A DNA stretch of 64,000 bases from Trebonia sp963785645 (lineage in GTDB: Bacteria; Actinomycetota; Actinomycetes; Streptosporangiales; Streptosporangiaceae): positions 62,001-126,000 of the forward strand of contig CAWAWG010000005.1 of the NCBI GenBank assembly GCA_963785645.1, given 5' to 3'. The notes beneath the pieces are model-generated. The model was not told where the DNA came from. It saw only the letters and a program-made list of their open reading frames with translations, and made no database searches. Shown one piece after another: positions 39,995-49,385 of the stretch. Position 1 is the stretch's first letter. Each line of letters begins with the position of its first letter. A program made the translations under genes and the position numbers.

Positions 39995-42860
39995 CTAGGC
40001 ACCGCGCAACTCGTCGCGCAGGCCCGCCAGGCTTTCCGCCGAGTCGAATCCGAACGCGGCAAACGCAGACCCCGAGCCGGTCGGCACCGCTGCGGATGCT
40101 GCCCCGGCACTGTCGAGTGACTCCTTGAAGTACTCGCTGATCAGCTCGCGCTGCCTTTCGAGCAGCTGGTCGAAATGCCGGTCGAGGCTGTCCTGGCTGA
40201 CCGTCTCCGCGGTCTGGTAAAGATCCCTGATCTGGCCGAGTGTCCCCGCTTCCGGGTCTGTCGGCGTCCCGAAGTCCAGCAGCTCCGGTACCGGCATCTC
40301 GAAAATTTCGGGGTCGCTGTCCGGCTGGCCGGTGCCAGCCTCATCGAACCCGGTCTCATCGAATGAGGCCTCGGAGACACGTCCTTGGCCGTCGGCCGGC
40401 TGGTAGTTCGCACGGAGCGCCTCCTCCCGATCGACCGGGCTGAGCGGCTCGAACGGGCCGCGGACGGCGCGGGCTTCGCCCGCCGCCTCAGCCGCCTCCG
40501 GCTCCGGCGGCCCGGGCGGGCCGAGTTCCTCGGCCCGCTGCCGGTACCAGTCGGGTCCCGGCGGACCGTAAGCCGGGTCATCCGGACCGTAAGCGAGAAC
40601 GGGGTCCAGGTCAGCCGCGACCTGCGGCCTGGTCCGGCCGCCCGTAGCCGGGCCGTCCTCGGTGGGCCCGGGGTCCGCCCGGCTGGCGGTGCCGGCGGAC
40701 GCGGGCGGCGAGAAAAGGTCGTTCGCGGCAGCGGTTTCCGGTGGGCTGCCCGCGCCGGCCGGCCACCCGGTGGAGCCGTCATCGGCGCCGCCGCGACCGA
40801 GGCCGACCGTCCCGGAGGTGATCGCACGGACGCCGTCTGCCCGCGGCGGCGCGGGATTCGCCGTGGAGGCGGCCGGATCTTCGTCGCGGATAACGTAGGC
40901 GTAGCCGCCGCCGTTGACCATCTCGCCGTAATCCGCATCCGGATGGTCGCCAGGCCCGTTCTGCGGCTGCCACACCCGGTACTCCGCGTACGGCGCCGCG
41001 CCGCCGGCTCGCTGCGGCCCACCGGGTCCCGCGTATCCGCGATAGTCCGCCTGACCGGGGCCCGCCTGACCAGCGAAGGCGTTACGGCCGTGGTCAGACG
41101 CCCAGTCGGCCGGGCCGGGGTAGCCGCGCCCCGGTGGGGCCCCGGCCGGGCCGGGGAAGGCACCGGGGCCGGGGTGGGCCGCCGGGCCCGGCGGCGCCGG
41201 GTAGGGCTGGCCGCCGGGCGCGCGCCCGGTGCCCCGCGACTGGAATTCGCCGGGGCCGTACCATCCGGGCGCCTCCGGGCGCGGCTGCTGGCCGGGATCG
41301 CGCGGGTATCCCGGCGGTGCGGCCGACTGGCCGGAAAACCGCTCGCCGGCCATCGCCCCGTGGTTGGCAACACCGTGGTTGGCAGCACCGTGGTTGGCAG
41401 CACCGTGGTTGGCAGCACCGTGGTTGGCAGCACCGTGGTTGTTGGCAGCACCGTGACTGGCAGCACCGTAGCCAGCGGGACCAGGGAATCCTGGTGGCGC
41501 CGGGCCGCCCGGAGTCTCCATGAACGGCGCGTCGCCGCCCGGGTACGGGTGGTCGAACCTAGGGGTGCCGTATCCGGGGGCCGGATAGCCCGGCCGCACC
41601 GTACCCGGCTCCGCCGGCCGGGGCCCCCGGCCCGGGTGACGGCGCGTACCCGGGCGGCGCCCCGTAGTCGGACGGCGGATAACCCGGAGGCGCGTGGTAA
41701 CCGGGAGCACCGGGCGGCCCGGCGAAGGAGCGGGAGTCGCGCCGGTCGCCTTCGCCGTCATCGGGCGGGTTCACCAGGCTTCCCGGCGCGAAGATGGTCG
41801 TCGGCGTCAGTACCCGGTCGGGATCGTCCTCGACCTGGCGAACCGTCCGTGGCCGCGAGTTCCCGGCCGCGCCGTCAGCCGGCCTGGGCCCAGCCTGCCC
41901 GGCCGGGAACGATCCTCCGCCTGGTCCCGGCCCGCCGGGGCCGGGCATTCCCTGACCAGTCCAGCCGGGCGCGAACTGACCAGCGGGCGCCGCCCCGGGG
42001 AACGCCTGGCCCCCGCCGAACGGACCAGGCGGGACGTACTGCCCGGCCGCGGGCGCACCGGGCTGGGGCATGCCCGCCGCGTAGTAGCCCGGCGGCGGCT
42101 GCTGCTGGCCGGGGGTGAACGAGCCTGCCTGCATGGGCCCGGCCTGATGCGGACCAGCCTGATGGGCACCGGCGGCAGATCCCGGCCCTGGTCCCATCGA
42201 GCCGGGAAACTGGCCGGACGGCGGGTAGCCGGACGGTCCGCCGGGAAACCCGCCGGGTCGCTGGCCGGCGAAACCATCGCCGTAGGGCCCGGGAACGTAC
42301 CCGGGCGGCTGGTCTCCGGGAAACCCGGGACCCGCAGGGCCCGGCGGCTGCTCGAACGGATGCTGGCCGTATCGCTGCCCCGACGCCGGAGCACCGGGGA
42401 ACGCGCCCGGCGGCGGCGGGTAAGGCGGGTTGCCCGGCGGCGGACCGTCGTACCGGGCTCGGTCGTACCCCGGGGGCCGGTCGTGCCACTGGCCCGCGGG
42501 TCCGCCCGCTGGCCGGCCAGCATCCTGCCCCCCGTAGCCCGGCCCGGCGTGGCCCGGTCCCCCGTAGCCCGGGGCGGGAAAGTCAGGCGTCCCGTAGGGT
42601 CCGTTTCCACCGGGTGGGCGGCCTCCCGTACCCCCCGGGGAGGGTTCACCGGGAAAAGCGGCGCCTCCGGGCGGGGAGGTGTTCGCAAACCCGGGTCCAG
42701 CCCCCCAGCCGGGACCAGGTCCGCCGCGCTGGCGACCGCTGTCTCCCGGGCCGGCGCCGCTGTCTGGCCAGGCGCCGGCATCGGGCTCCGGTTGCCCGGG
42801 CCGGCCCCCCGAAAACGTTCCCACGGTAAAGATCGTAGGCAACCGCGCGCCCGTCGGCAT
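39995..42860 (-). CDS. Very large Pro/Gly-rich protein of unknown function (frameshifted)
   Basis: Two overlapping Pro/Gly/Tyr-rich open frames become one 954-residue protein if one G in the run at 41589-41591 is removed (joining GYGAAG to YPAPGYGTPRF). Most is disordered, built from PGYG, GPPG and GQPG motifs, with an ANHGA array (41359-41470). The last 80 residues are folded-looking and helical (LGQIRDLYQTAETV, LDRHFDQLLERQRELISEYF), a likely coiled coil. ATG 42860 follows GAGAGG; earlier starts are possible. No signal peptide or membrane segment. Similar composition occurs in actinobacterial scaffold or FHA/kinase-associated proteins, but nothing proves that. Confidence 0.6.
41359..41470. 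repeat. 15-base tandem repeat (ANHGA array)
   Basis: About seven copies of GTGGTTGGCAGCACC, one with an extra three-base GTT insertion, all in frame. On the coding (minus) strand they give ANHGAANHGA-type pentapeptides. Confidence 0.85.
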
Positions 42861-43075
42861 CCCCCTCTCGGCAATCGCGTGTCCGCCATGACCAGTCCGT
42901 CCGCTCTCTCGCAGGCCTGCTTGGCCCGACCGGCACCACGACCTCGGCCGTGAGCCCTCAGTGATCATGATCATCCGCTGAGCGAACGGGACGACCGCGC
43001 GCACCGCGCGACCTCCGGCGGCTAGTGCCAAACCACCTCGCGTTGGGTCATGCCCCGCAGATCACACCCGTCAGC

Positions 43076-44022
43076 TCACACCCCGGGCAGCACGCCGGCG
43101 GCGATCTCGGACAGGTGGTCGAGGTCGTCTAGATCAAGGATCTGCAGGTAGAGGGTCTGCGCTCCCGCCTCGGCGAACGTGCCGATCTTGTCAACGATCT
43201 CGGCCGGCGAGCCGGCCAGGCCGTTGACGCGCAGCTCGCTGACATCGCGGCCGATCGCGGCCGCACGGCGGGACAGCGTGGCCTCGTCCTGCCGCAGCAG
43301 ATGACCTGGGCGGCCGAGTACACCAGCGAGGCGGTGTCGCGGCCCGCCTCGGCGCATGCCTCCGCGACCCGGCCGTACTGCGCGGCCACCTCGCCCACGT
43401 TCGAGAACGCGATGTTGAACTCGTCGGCGTACCTCGCGGCGAGCGCGGGCGTGCGTCGCGGACCATGGCCGCCGATGATCACGGGCGGCCCTGACCGATA
43501 GGGGCGCAGTGGGCGCTGGACCGGCTTGGGCAAGCCGGGTGAGTCCTGGATCTGGTAGTACGTGCCGTCGTAGCTGAACTTCTCGCCGGCCGGCGTCTTC
43601 CACAGACCGGTGATGACCGCGAGCTGCTCCTCGAGCCGGTCGAAGCGCTCCGCCGTCGGCGGGAACGGAATGCCGTAGGCGGCGTGCTCGCCCGCATACC
43701 AGCCCGCGCCGATGCCGAGCTCCACGCGGCCACCGCTCATCTCGTCGATCCCCGCCACCGCGACCGCGAGCGGGCCCGGGTAGCGGAAGGTCGCCGCGGT
43801 GACGAGCGTGCCGAGCTTGATCCTGGTGGTCTCGACGGCCAGGCCGGCCAGGGTGACCCAGGCGTCGGACGGACCCGGCTCGCCGGACCCGTCGCCCATT
43901 TTCAGGTAGTGGTCGGACCGGAAGAACGCGTCGAAGCCGAGGTCTTCTGTCGCCTTGGCGACGCGGCGGAGCGTGGCGTAGCTGGCGCCCTGCTGGGGTT
44001 CGGTGAAGATCCTGAGTCGCAT
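43076..44022 (-). CDS. LLM class F420-dependent oxidoreductase (frameshifted)
   Basis: Luciferase-like TIM-barrel enzyme that uses reduced F420 or flavin. Segments: MRLRIFTEPQQGASY, DLGFDAFFRSDHYLKM, IKLGTLVTAATFRYPGPLA, GGRVELGIGAGWYAGEHAAY, GPPVIIGGHGPRRTPALAARYADEFN. After QVICCGR the frame is lost; one additional G at about 43288 joins DEATLSRRAAAIGRDVSELR and a family-like ending to 43076, making 315 residues. Without it the frame ends at 43129 in an Arg-rich tail. It stands alone; the F420 preference is inferred from the actinobacterial family. Confidence 0.87.
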
Positions 44023-44130
44023 GTGTCCTATCGTCGCGCATTCAGATCGCCGACGAGGCCGGCGAGCCGAGCGGGAAAGGAAGGCTTCACGGTCCCCGGA
44101 ATTAGCGGGTGAGCGGGAAACAGCGCGTTC

Positions 44131-44464
44131 TCAGCTCGCGATGGCCCCCGTATCGGGGCCCGCGGCCAGGTTGTAAGCATCGGAGGAGGCGACGCCGCGG
44201 CAGGACGCCTCCCAGTGGACCCCGCCGTGGATGTCCCTCCGGCCCAGCCACTCGCGCCCGGTTGGCACGTGGATCGCCCCCAGGTGGAACACCGACAGGC
44301 GGAGCCGTCGCCTCGACAATGCGAACGGCGAAGCCGACGCGCTTGATCAGGAGCGGCTCGACCGTCCGCATGATCGCTGCCAGGTCATCGCCGAGCCCGG
44401 AGCACAGCGATCCCTCTGATGTGTCATGTCCAACCAGATCCCACAGGTACACGCGGCAAAGCAT
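44131..44464 (-). CDS. Small actinobacterial protein of unknown function (frameshifted)
   Basis: Two frames join into about 110 residues if one A near 44311 is removed: RVYLWDLVGHDTSEGSLC, DDLAAIMRTVEPLLIKRVGF then AVRIVEA followed by RLSVFHLGAIHVPTGREWLG and RRDIHGGVHWEASCRG. The second half has the look of a short beta-rich domain I cannot name. It diverges from a GntR regulator whose operator lies 50 bases away, so it may be that regulator's target. Start ATG 44464 lacks a ribosome site. Confidence 0.5.
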
Positions 44465-44514
44465 ATCACTAGAAGAGCATTCACGTCCATGGTCGACTAT
44501 CGTCGAAGCATTGC

Positions 44515-44534
44515 GATTGGCAACTTTGCCAATC
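44515..44534. promoter_or_regulatory. Perfect palindromic operator in the GntR promoter
   Basis: GATTGGCA-actt-TGCCAATC, eight-base arms without mismatch. It overlaps the -35 region (TTGGCA, 44517-44522) and ends four bases before the -10 box, so a bound dimer would block polymerase. Autoregulation by the GntR protein just downstream is the simplest reading. Confidence 0.75.
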
Positions 44535-44537
44535 GAG

Positions 44538-44549
44538 TACTGTACAAGA
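44538..44549 (+). promoter_or_regulatory. -10 box for a leaderless GntR mRNA
   Basis: TACTGT at 44538-44543, six bases before the ATG; no ribosome-binding site precedes the start. Confidence 0.6.
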
Positions 44550-44840
44550 ATGTCGATAGGTGACGAATCAGACCCAAGGGCGTACATGCAGCTCGCCGGG
44601 ATCATCCGCAAGGCGATCGCGGCCGGGAAGTACCCGCCCGGCACCGCTACCCCGTCGATCACGACGCTCAGCCAGGACTACGGACATGCCCGGCAGACCT
44701 GCTCCAAGGCGCTCGGCGTCCTGGTGAAGGAAGGCATACTGGTCCGCTACCCCGGGCTCGGCTACTACGTGGTCGGCAACCCGGGCGACCCCAAGCCGAC
44801 CAACCCGGAGAGCGGCGCGGGCAAGACCGACGAACTGTAG
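44550..44840 (+). CDS. Short GntR family regulator
   Basis: A 96-residue protein consisting almost only of the winged helix: YMQLAGIIRKAIAAGKYPPGTATPSITTLS (helix 1 and 2), QDYGHARQTCSKALGVLVKE (recognition helix) and GILVRYPGLGYYVVG (wing). No effector domain, as in many small YtrA-like or plasmid-type GntR proteins. The start is set by a leaderless promoter with a perfect operator. Confidence 0.85.
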   Translation: MSIGDESDPRAYMQLAGIIRKAIAAGKYPPGTATPSITTLSQDYGHARQTCSKALGVLVKEGILVRYPGLGYYVVGNPGDPKPTNPESGAGKTDEL

Positions 44841-44894
44841 CCGCACCGCCCGGGCAGACATCAAGATAATCATCCCGGGCGGTGACGGCACTGG

Positions 44895-46381
44895 TTAGCG
44901 GGTGAGGGTGGCGATGCACTCCACGTGGTGCGTCATCGGGAAGGCGTCGAACGCACGGACGGCTTCCAGGCGCCAGCCGCCGCTGATCAGCAGCGCCAGG
45001 TCGCGGGCGAGGGTCGCGGGGTCGCAGGAGACATAGACGAATCGCTCGGGGCCTCCGACACCACGCGCGGCGGTCAGATAGTCGACCACCTCGCGGGCCA
45101 GGCCCGAGCGGGGCGGGTCGGCGACGACCAGACTGGCCGGCGGCAGGTCCCCTCAACTCGCGGCCTGCGCCACGTCGGCCTTCAGGAACGATACCTGCGG
45201 GTAGTCGCTCAGGTTCTGCCTGGCGTTCTTGACCGCGGCGGCATCGGACTCGACGCCGATCACCGCGCCGTCGGGTCCGGCGAACGGCGCGAGCACGCCG
45301 GCGAACAGCCCGGCCCCGCAGTACAGGTCGAGCATCCGGTCGCCCGGCTTCGGGTCCAGGGCCTGCACCACGGCGTTGGCGAGCGTATCGGCGGCGGCCG
45401 GATGGACCTGCCAGAAGCCGTCGGCGCTGACCTGCCACAGACGGCGCGCCGCCTGCTCGGCCAGATACGCCCGGCCCTCTACCACAGTCCGCTTGGGCCG
45501 GGAAGGACGGCGGCTTCCCGCCTGGCGACTCCTGCTTTTGCCGGGCTGCCTTCCTTCCTGCTTGACTTCGCCCTCGATGACGGTCACGGCGAAGTTCTCG
45601 GTGCTTTCCGCGCCGCCGACGGCGACCTCGACCGTCGTGGCGCCGCTCCATTCATCGCCCGGGATGTCCAGGTCGCGAACGCTCTGGTGCGCGATGAGGC
45701 AGTCGCCGATGTCGATCACCCGGTGCGAGCGGTGCCCGCGCAGGCCGGCGACTCCGTCGCGGTCGACCGCGAACTGGACGCGGGTGCGCCAGCCAAGGCC
45801 CGGCGCGCTGCCCGCTCCCTTTTCCGTACCGGGCCGCTCGGGCGCCGCTCGTCGCCGGGCAGCGGCTCGACCTCGACCTCAAGATCGATGCCGGCGAGGC
45901 GCCTGAGCTGCTGGGTGATCACCGTTGCCTTGAGGGCACGCTGGGCGGGAAGGGACGCGTGCTGCCAGTCGCAGCCGCCGCAGCCGCCGGGACGCGCGTG
46001 CTGGCACGGAGCGTCCACCCGGTCCGGGGAGGACCGCAGGACACGCACCGCATCGGCGCGAGCGAACTTGGACGTGACCTCGGTCACGTGAGCGACGACA
46101 GACTCACCGGGCAGCGCGTGCCGGACGAACATCACCGGCAGTCCTTCTGGCCGGGCGACGCACCAGCCGCCCTGGGCGACGTCCTCGATGGTCACCTCGA
46201 CATCCTGGCCGACAACGAACGGGCTGCTCCCGGCCGCCGACTGCGGCACGACCCCGCCGACAGCCCCCGGCCGCCGCTTACCAGGCGGTGCGGGGGCCAG
46301 CGGGGACGGCGGGCGGGAGTCCTCCGTGCTTGGAGGCCGTCCCCCCGAGGGATAGCTGGCTGGCGGCACCACACCCGGCAT
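44895..46381 (-). pseudogene. TrmA/RumA-type class I SAM-dependent 23S/tRNA uracil methyltransferase, disrupted
   Basis: Makes 5-methyluridine in RNA in its intact form. The first part has the TRAM-like domain (VEVTIEDVAQGGWCVAR), and the CxxCxxCDWQHAS iron-sulfur region (PGGCGGCDWQH). A one-base loss near 45830 shifts the frame before GLGWRTRVQFAVDRDG and VIDIGDCLIAHQSV. Later come the SAM motif MLDLYCGAGLFAGVLAPFAG, an in-frame TGA at 45153-45155 between DVAQAAS and GDLPPASLVVADPPRSG, and the catalytic FVYVSCDPATLARDL. ATG 46381 has GAGGAGGA upstream. An indel could be a sequence error; the nonsense codon makes real decay possible. Confidence 0.8.
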
Positions 46382-46490
46382 CAGATTCTCCTCCTCTGTG
46401 GAGTCGCATTTTCCCATGTGAGGGCATAACTTTGGCGGGGCGCCCATTGCGGGCGCCCGGACGCGGCGACGAACCGTGAAAGGACGGGTC

Positions 46491-47156
46491 GTGCATATCG
46501 TGATCATGGGCTGCGGGCGAGTCGGCTCGACGCTAGCCCACATCCTGGAAGACCGCGGCAACACCGTAGCGGTCATCGACCGTGACCCGGAGGCATTCCG
46601 CAGGCTCCGCCCGTCTTTCAAGGGCGACCGGGTGACCGGAATCGGCTTCGACCGCGACGTGCTTGCCCGGGCTGGGATCGAGCGCGCTGATGGCTTCGCG
46701 GCCGTCAGCAGCGGCGACAACTCCAACATTATCGCGGCCCGGGTGGCGCGCGAGACGTTCGGCGTCCAGCAGGTCGCCGCGCGTATCTACGACCCGCGGC
46801 GGGCCGAGGTCTACGAGCGGCTCGGCATTCCCACGGTCGCGACCGTGCGCTGGACCGCCGACCAGATGCTGCGCAAACTGCTCCCCGAGAGCACCGAGCC
46901 GCTCTGGCGGGACGCGACCGGCAAGATCGTGCTCAGCCAGGTGGCCGTCTGTCCCGACTGGATCGGCGAGCCGGTGAAGATGGTGGAGGCGTCGGTGGGG
47001 ACCAGGATCGTTTACATCGACCGGCTCGGCGAGGCGATCGTCCCGCAGCCCGGCACCGTGCTGCAGCAGGGGGACGTGGTGCATGTCGTGGCCAAGGAAT
47101 CCGACCTCGACCGGATCTGCGGCGCCCTGGGCAAGCGAGACGGGAGTGGTCACTGA
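46491..47156 (+). CDS. TrkA-type potassium channel/transport regulatory protein
   Basis: Cytosolic NAD-binding RCK protein that gates Trk/Ktr potassium uptake. RCK_N: HIVIMGCGRVGSTLAHILED with GxGxxG, and the Asp of VAVIDRDPEAF binding the ribose; RCK_C from about residue 135 (VRWTADQMLRKLL to the end). I prefer the GTG at 46491, with AAAGGAC just upstream, to the ATG-like start at 46476. It overlaps the next trkA by one base (TGATG). No Trk membrane subunit is in the window. Confidence 0.9.
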   Translation: MHIVIMGCGRVGSTLAHILEDRGNTVAVIDRDPEAFRRLRPSFKGDRVTGIGFDRDVLARAGIERADGFAAVSSGDNSNIIAARVARETFGVQQVAARIYDPRRAEVYERLGIPTVATVRWTADQMLRKLLPESTEPLWRDATGKIVLSQVAVCPDWIGEPVKMVEASVGTRIVYIDRLGEAIVPQPGTVLQQGDVVHVVAKESDLDRICGALGKRDGSGH

Positions 47157-47815
47157 TGCGGGTTGCGATCGCCGGGGCGGGGGCCGTGGGCAGGTCCATC
47201 GCCCGGGAACTCCTTGAGAACGGCCACGAGGTGCTGCTGATCGACCAGAAGCCGAGCGCCATCAAGGTGGACAGCGTGCCCCGGGCCGAGTGGCTGCTGG
47301 CCGACGCCTGCGAGATCAGCTCACTCGACGACGCGGCGCTCGACCGGTGCAACGTGGTCGTCGCGGCGACCGGCGACGACAAGGTCAACCTGGTCGTGTC
47401 GCTGCTCGCCAAGACCGAGTACGGGGTGCCCCGGGTCGTCGCGCGGGTGAATCACCCGGGCAACGAGTGGCTCTACAACGAGTCCTGGGGCATCGACGTG
47501 GCCGTCTCGACGCCGCGCCTGCTGTCGGCGCTCGTCGAGGAGGCGGTGAGCGTCGGCGACCTGGTGCGGCTGATGACCTTCGGGCAGAGCGAGGCAAGCC
47601 TGGTCGAGCTGACCATGCCGGCCGACGCTCCGCTGGCAGGCCAGCAGGTCGGCTCGATCGAGTGGCCGTCCGACGCGGCCCTCGTCGCCATCCTGCGCGA
47701 GGGGCGGGTCCTGGTACCTCAGCCGCAGGACCCGTTGCAGCCGGGCGACGAACTCTTCTTCGTCACGTCGCAGGACGTCGAACAGGAGCTAGAGGACCTC
47801 TTCTCGGCGGGGTAG
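47156..47815 (+). CDS. Second TrkA-type regulatory protein
   Basis: A paralogue of the preceding protein, 219 residues: MRVAIAGAGAVGRSIARELLENGHEVLLIDQKP (described in parts: GAGAVGRS nucleotide motif, then LLIDQKP), AATGDDKVNLVVSLLAK, and an RCK_C domain ending QPGDELFFVTSQDVEQEL. The one-base overlap and shared strand mean the two are made together, probably as a hetero-oligomer on one channel. Paired trkA genes here are typical of actinomycetes. A strong terminator follows. Confidence 0.9.
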   Translation: MRVAIAGAGAVGRSIARELLENGHEVLLIDQKPSAIKVDSVPRAEWLLADACEISSLDDAALDRCNVVVAATGDDKVNLVVSLLAKTEYGVPRVVARVNHPGNEWLYNESWGIDVAVSTPRLLSALVEEAVSVGDLVRLMTFGQSEASLVELTMPADAPLAGQQVGSIEWPSDAALVAILREGRVLVPQPQDPLQPGDELFFVTSQDVEQELEDLFSAG

Positions 47816-47842
47816 GATCGCCCGGCGCTTGCCGGTAACGCG

Positions 47843-47879
47843 AACGTCCGTCCCGCATCGGCGATGCGGGACGGACGTT
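47843..47879. terminator. Bidirectional terminator between trkA and DUF3710 genes
   Basis: AACGTCCGTCCCGCAT (47843-47858) pairs without mismatch with ATGCGGGACGGACGTT (47864-47879) around a five-base loop. The converging gene ends make it useful on both strands. Confidence 0.85.
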
Positions 47880-47887
47880 GGCGCGAA

Positions 47888-48675
47888 CTACCTGGTCTCG
47901 GTCATCTCCGGGCCGCGGTCGAACGGGTTCGGGGCGGTGGCGAAGCGGTTACCTTCCTGCTCCGTCTGCTGGGCGCGGGCCTGTTCCTCAAGGGCGGCCG
48001 CGGCATCGGGTGGCAGCTTCAGCTCAAGCAGGTCACGGGGTGGCATCGGGTGGTCGCCGCGCACCACCACGACTTCGCGCAGCACCGCCTCAAGCGGCGC
48101 CGCCGCGCCGGGATCCGCCGCGGCCGCGCCGACGAACAGGCCGCGCAGGAACCAGCGCGGTCCGTCCACGCCGACGAACCTCAGCGGCCGAATCCCGGCG
48201 GCCGGCTGCCCGGCTCGGCGGGCACCTGCGCGATCACCTCGGTACCGAACGTGCCCTCGCGCTCCGCCGCCTGGCCGCCCGTTTCCGTGATCCCGGCCGC
48301 GATCTCGCTGCGGACCTCATCCCACAGACCGGACCGCCTAGGCGCGGCGAACGCCTGCAGCTGGAGTTCGCTGAGCTGATGACGGACCGTCACCCAGGCC
48401 CCCTGCTGCTCGGCGAACACCAGCTGGATGTCCGTTCCCTCGAGAACGGGCACCTGAAGGCTGCCGAGATCGACCCGGAACAGCTCCGGGTGCGCCTCCG
48501 CCACGTCCCATGGTCCGGTTACCCCGGCCTGGGCCGGGTTAGCCGAGCCGGTGTTGGCCAGGTCGGGGCAGGCCGCCGTCTCCTCGGCTTCCGTCCCCCT
48601 GCCAACTTCCCCGTCAACCGCCTGTCTGCCCAGGTCGCGGTCACCGGCGCTGCGTCGCCGACCGAACACTGCCAT
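47888..48675 (-). CDS. DUF3710 family protein (frameshifted)
   Basis: A conserved actinobacterial protein of unknown function. First frame: MAVFGRRRS, GPWDVAEAHPE, RVDLGSLQVPVLEG, LSELQLQAFAAPRRSGLWDE and VRSEIAAGI. After AEPGSRPPG the frame hits a stop; one extra G in the run near 48193-48195 gives IRPLRFVGVDGPRWFLRGLF, then APLEAVLREVVVVRGD and PMPPRDLLELKLP, ending at 47888. Restored length is 262 residues, normal for the family. It lies downstream of dut, as in related genomes. Confidence 0.88.
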
Positions 48676-48700
48676 CTCCTCCAGTCGCCTAACGACTCGA

Positions 48701-49222
48701 TTATCTCTCGGCTATCTCGGCCGGGACGCGCGGCGCGTATTCCGCCGCGTGGCCGCCGGTCGAGCCGAAGCCATTATCACCGCGGGCCGACTCCGGCAGG
48801 ACCGGGACCTCACGGAACGTCACGTTCTCCACTCGCTGCACCACCAGTTGCGCGACGCGGTCGCCCCGGCGAAGTGACACCGCCCGGGCGAGATCGGTGT
48901 TCAGCATGATCACCTTGATCTCGCCACGGTACCCGGCGTCGATGGTGCCCGGCGCGTTTACCAGGGTGACCCCGTGCCGCGCGGCCAGTCCCGACCGCGG
49001 GTGCACGAACCCGGCGTAGCCCTCGGGCAGGGCGATCGCGATCCCGGTGCGGACCAGCGCCCGCTCCCCGGGTGCCAGGTCGACATCCTCGGCGGCGAAC
49101 AGGTCAGCGCCGGCGTCGCCTGCCCGCGCGTAGGCGGGCAGCGGAATCGCCGGGTCAAGCCTGGTGATCAGCACGTCAAGCGGGCTGATCCCCGCGGGCA
49201 AGCCCGCGTCACCGGTGGTCAT
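48701..49222 (-). CDS. dut: Deoxyuridine 5'-triphosphate nucleotidohydrolase (dUTPase)
   Basis: Hydrolyses dUTP to dUMP, keeping uracil out of DNA. All five trimeric-dUTPase motifs are present: AGDAGADLFAAE, PRSGLAARHGV, NAPGTIDAGYRGE, RRGDRVAQLVV and GDNGFGSTGGH near the C-terminus. At 173 residues, with a short C-terminal extension. It is followed 25 bases later by the DUF3710 gene on the same strand, an arrangement common in actinobacteria. Confidence 0.96.
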   Translation of the reverse strand: MTTGDAGLPAGISPLDVLITRLDPAIPLPAYARAGDAGADLFAAEDVDLAPGERALVRTGIAIALPEGYAGFVHPRSGLAARHGVTLVNAPGTIDAGYRGEIKVIMLNTDLARAVSLRRGDRVAQLVVQRVENVTFREVPVLPESARGDNGFGSTGGHAAEYAPRVPAEIAER

Positions 49223-49385
49223 CGGCCCTGCCTTCTCCCGTGCTTGCCGGTGGATGTCCGCTCATGCCTGTTCGCTGATGCCCGTCGCTCATCCGTGTCC
49301 GCTCATCCGTGCCTACCCTCCGAGACTACGCCAAGCTATCGTCCCCCGGTGGCAGCCAAGGCCGTCACCGGGCGCGGGCCGGGCG

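Noticed and set aside
41359..41470. CRISPR-like array
   Set aside because: Repeats are contiguous 15-base units with no spacers and keep an open reading frame.
45153..45155. Selenocysteine or stop readthrough at the in-frame TGA
   Set aside because: TrmA-type enzymes have no selenocysteine at this place and no insertion-element hairpin is evident just downstream.
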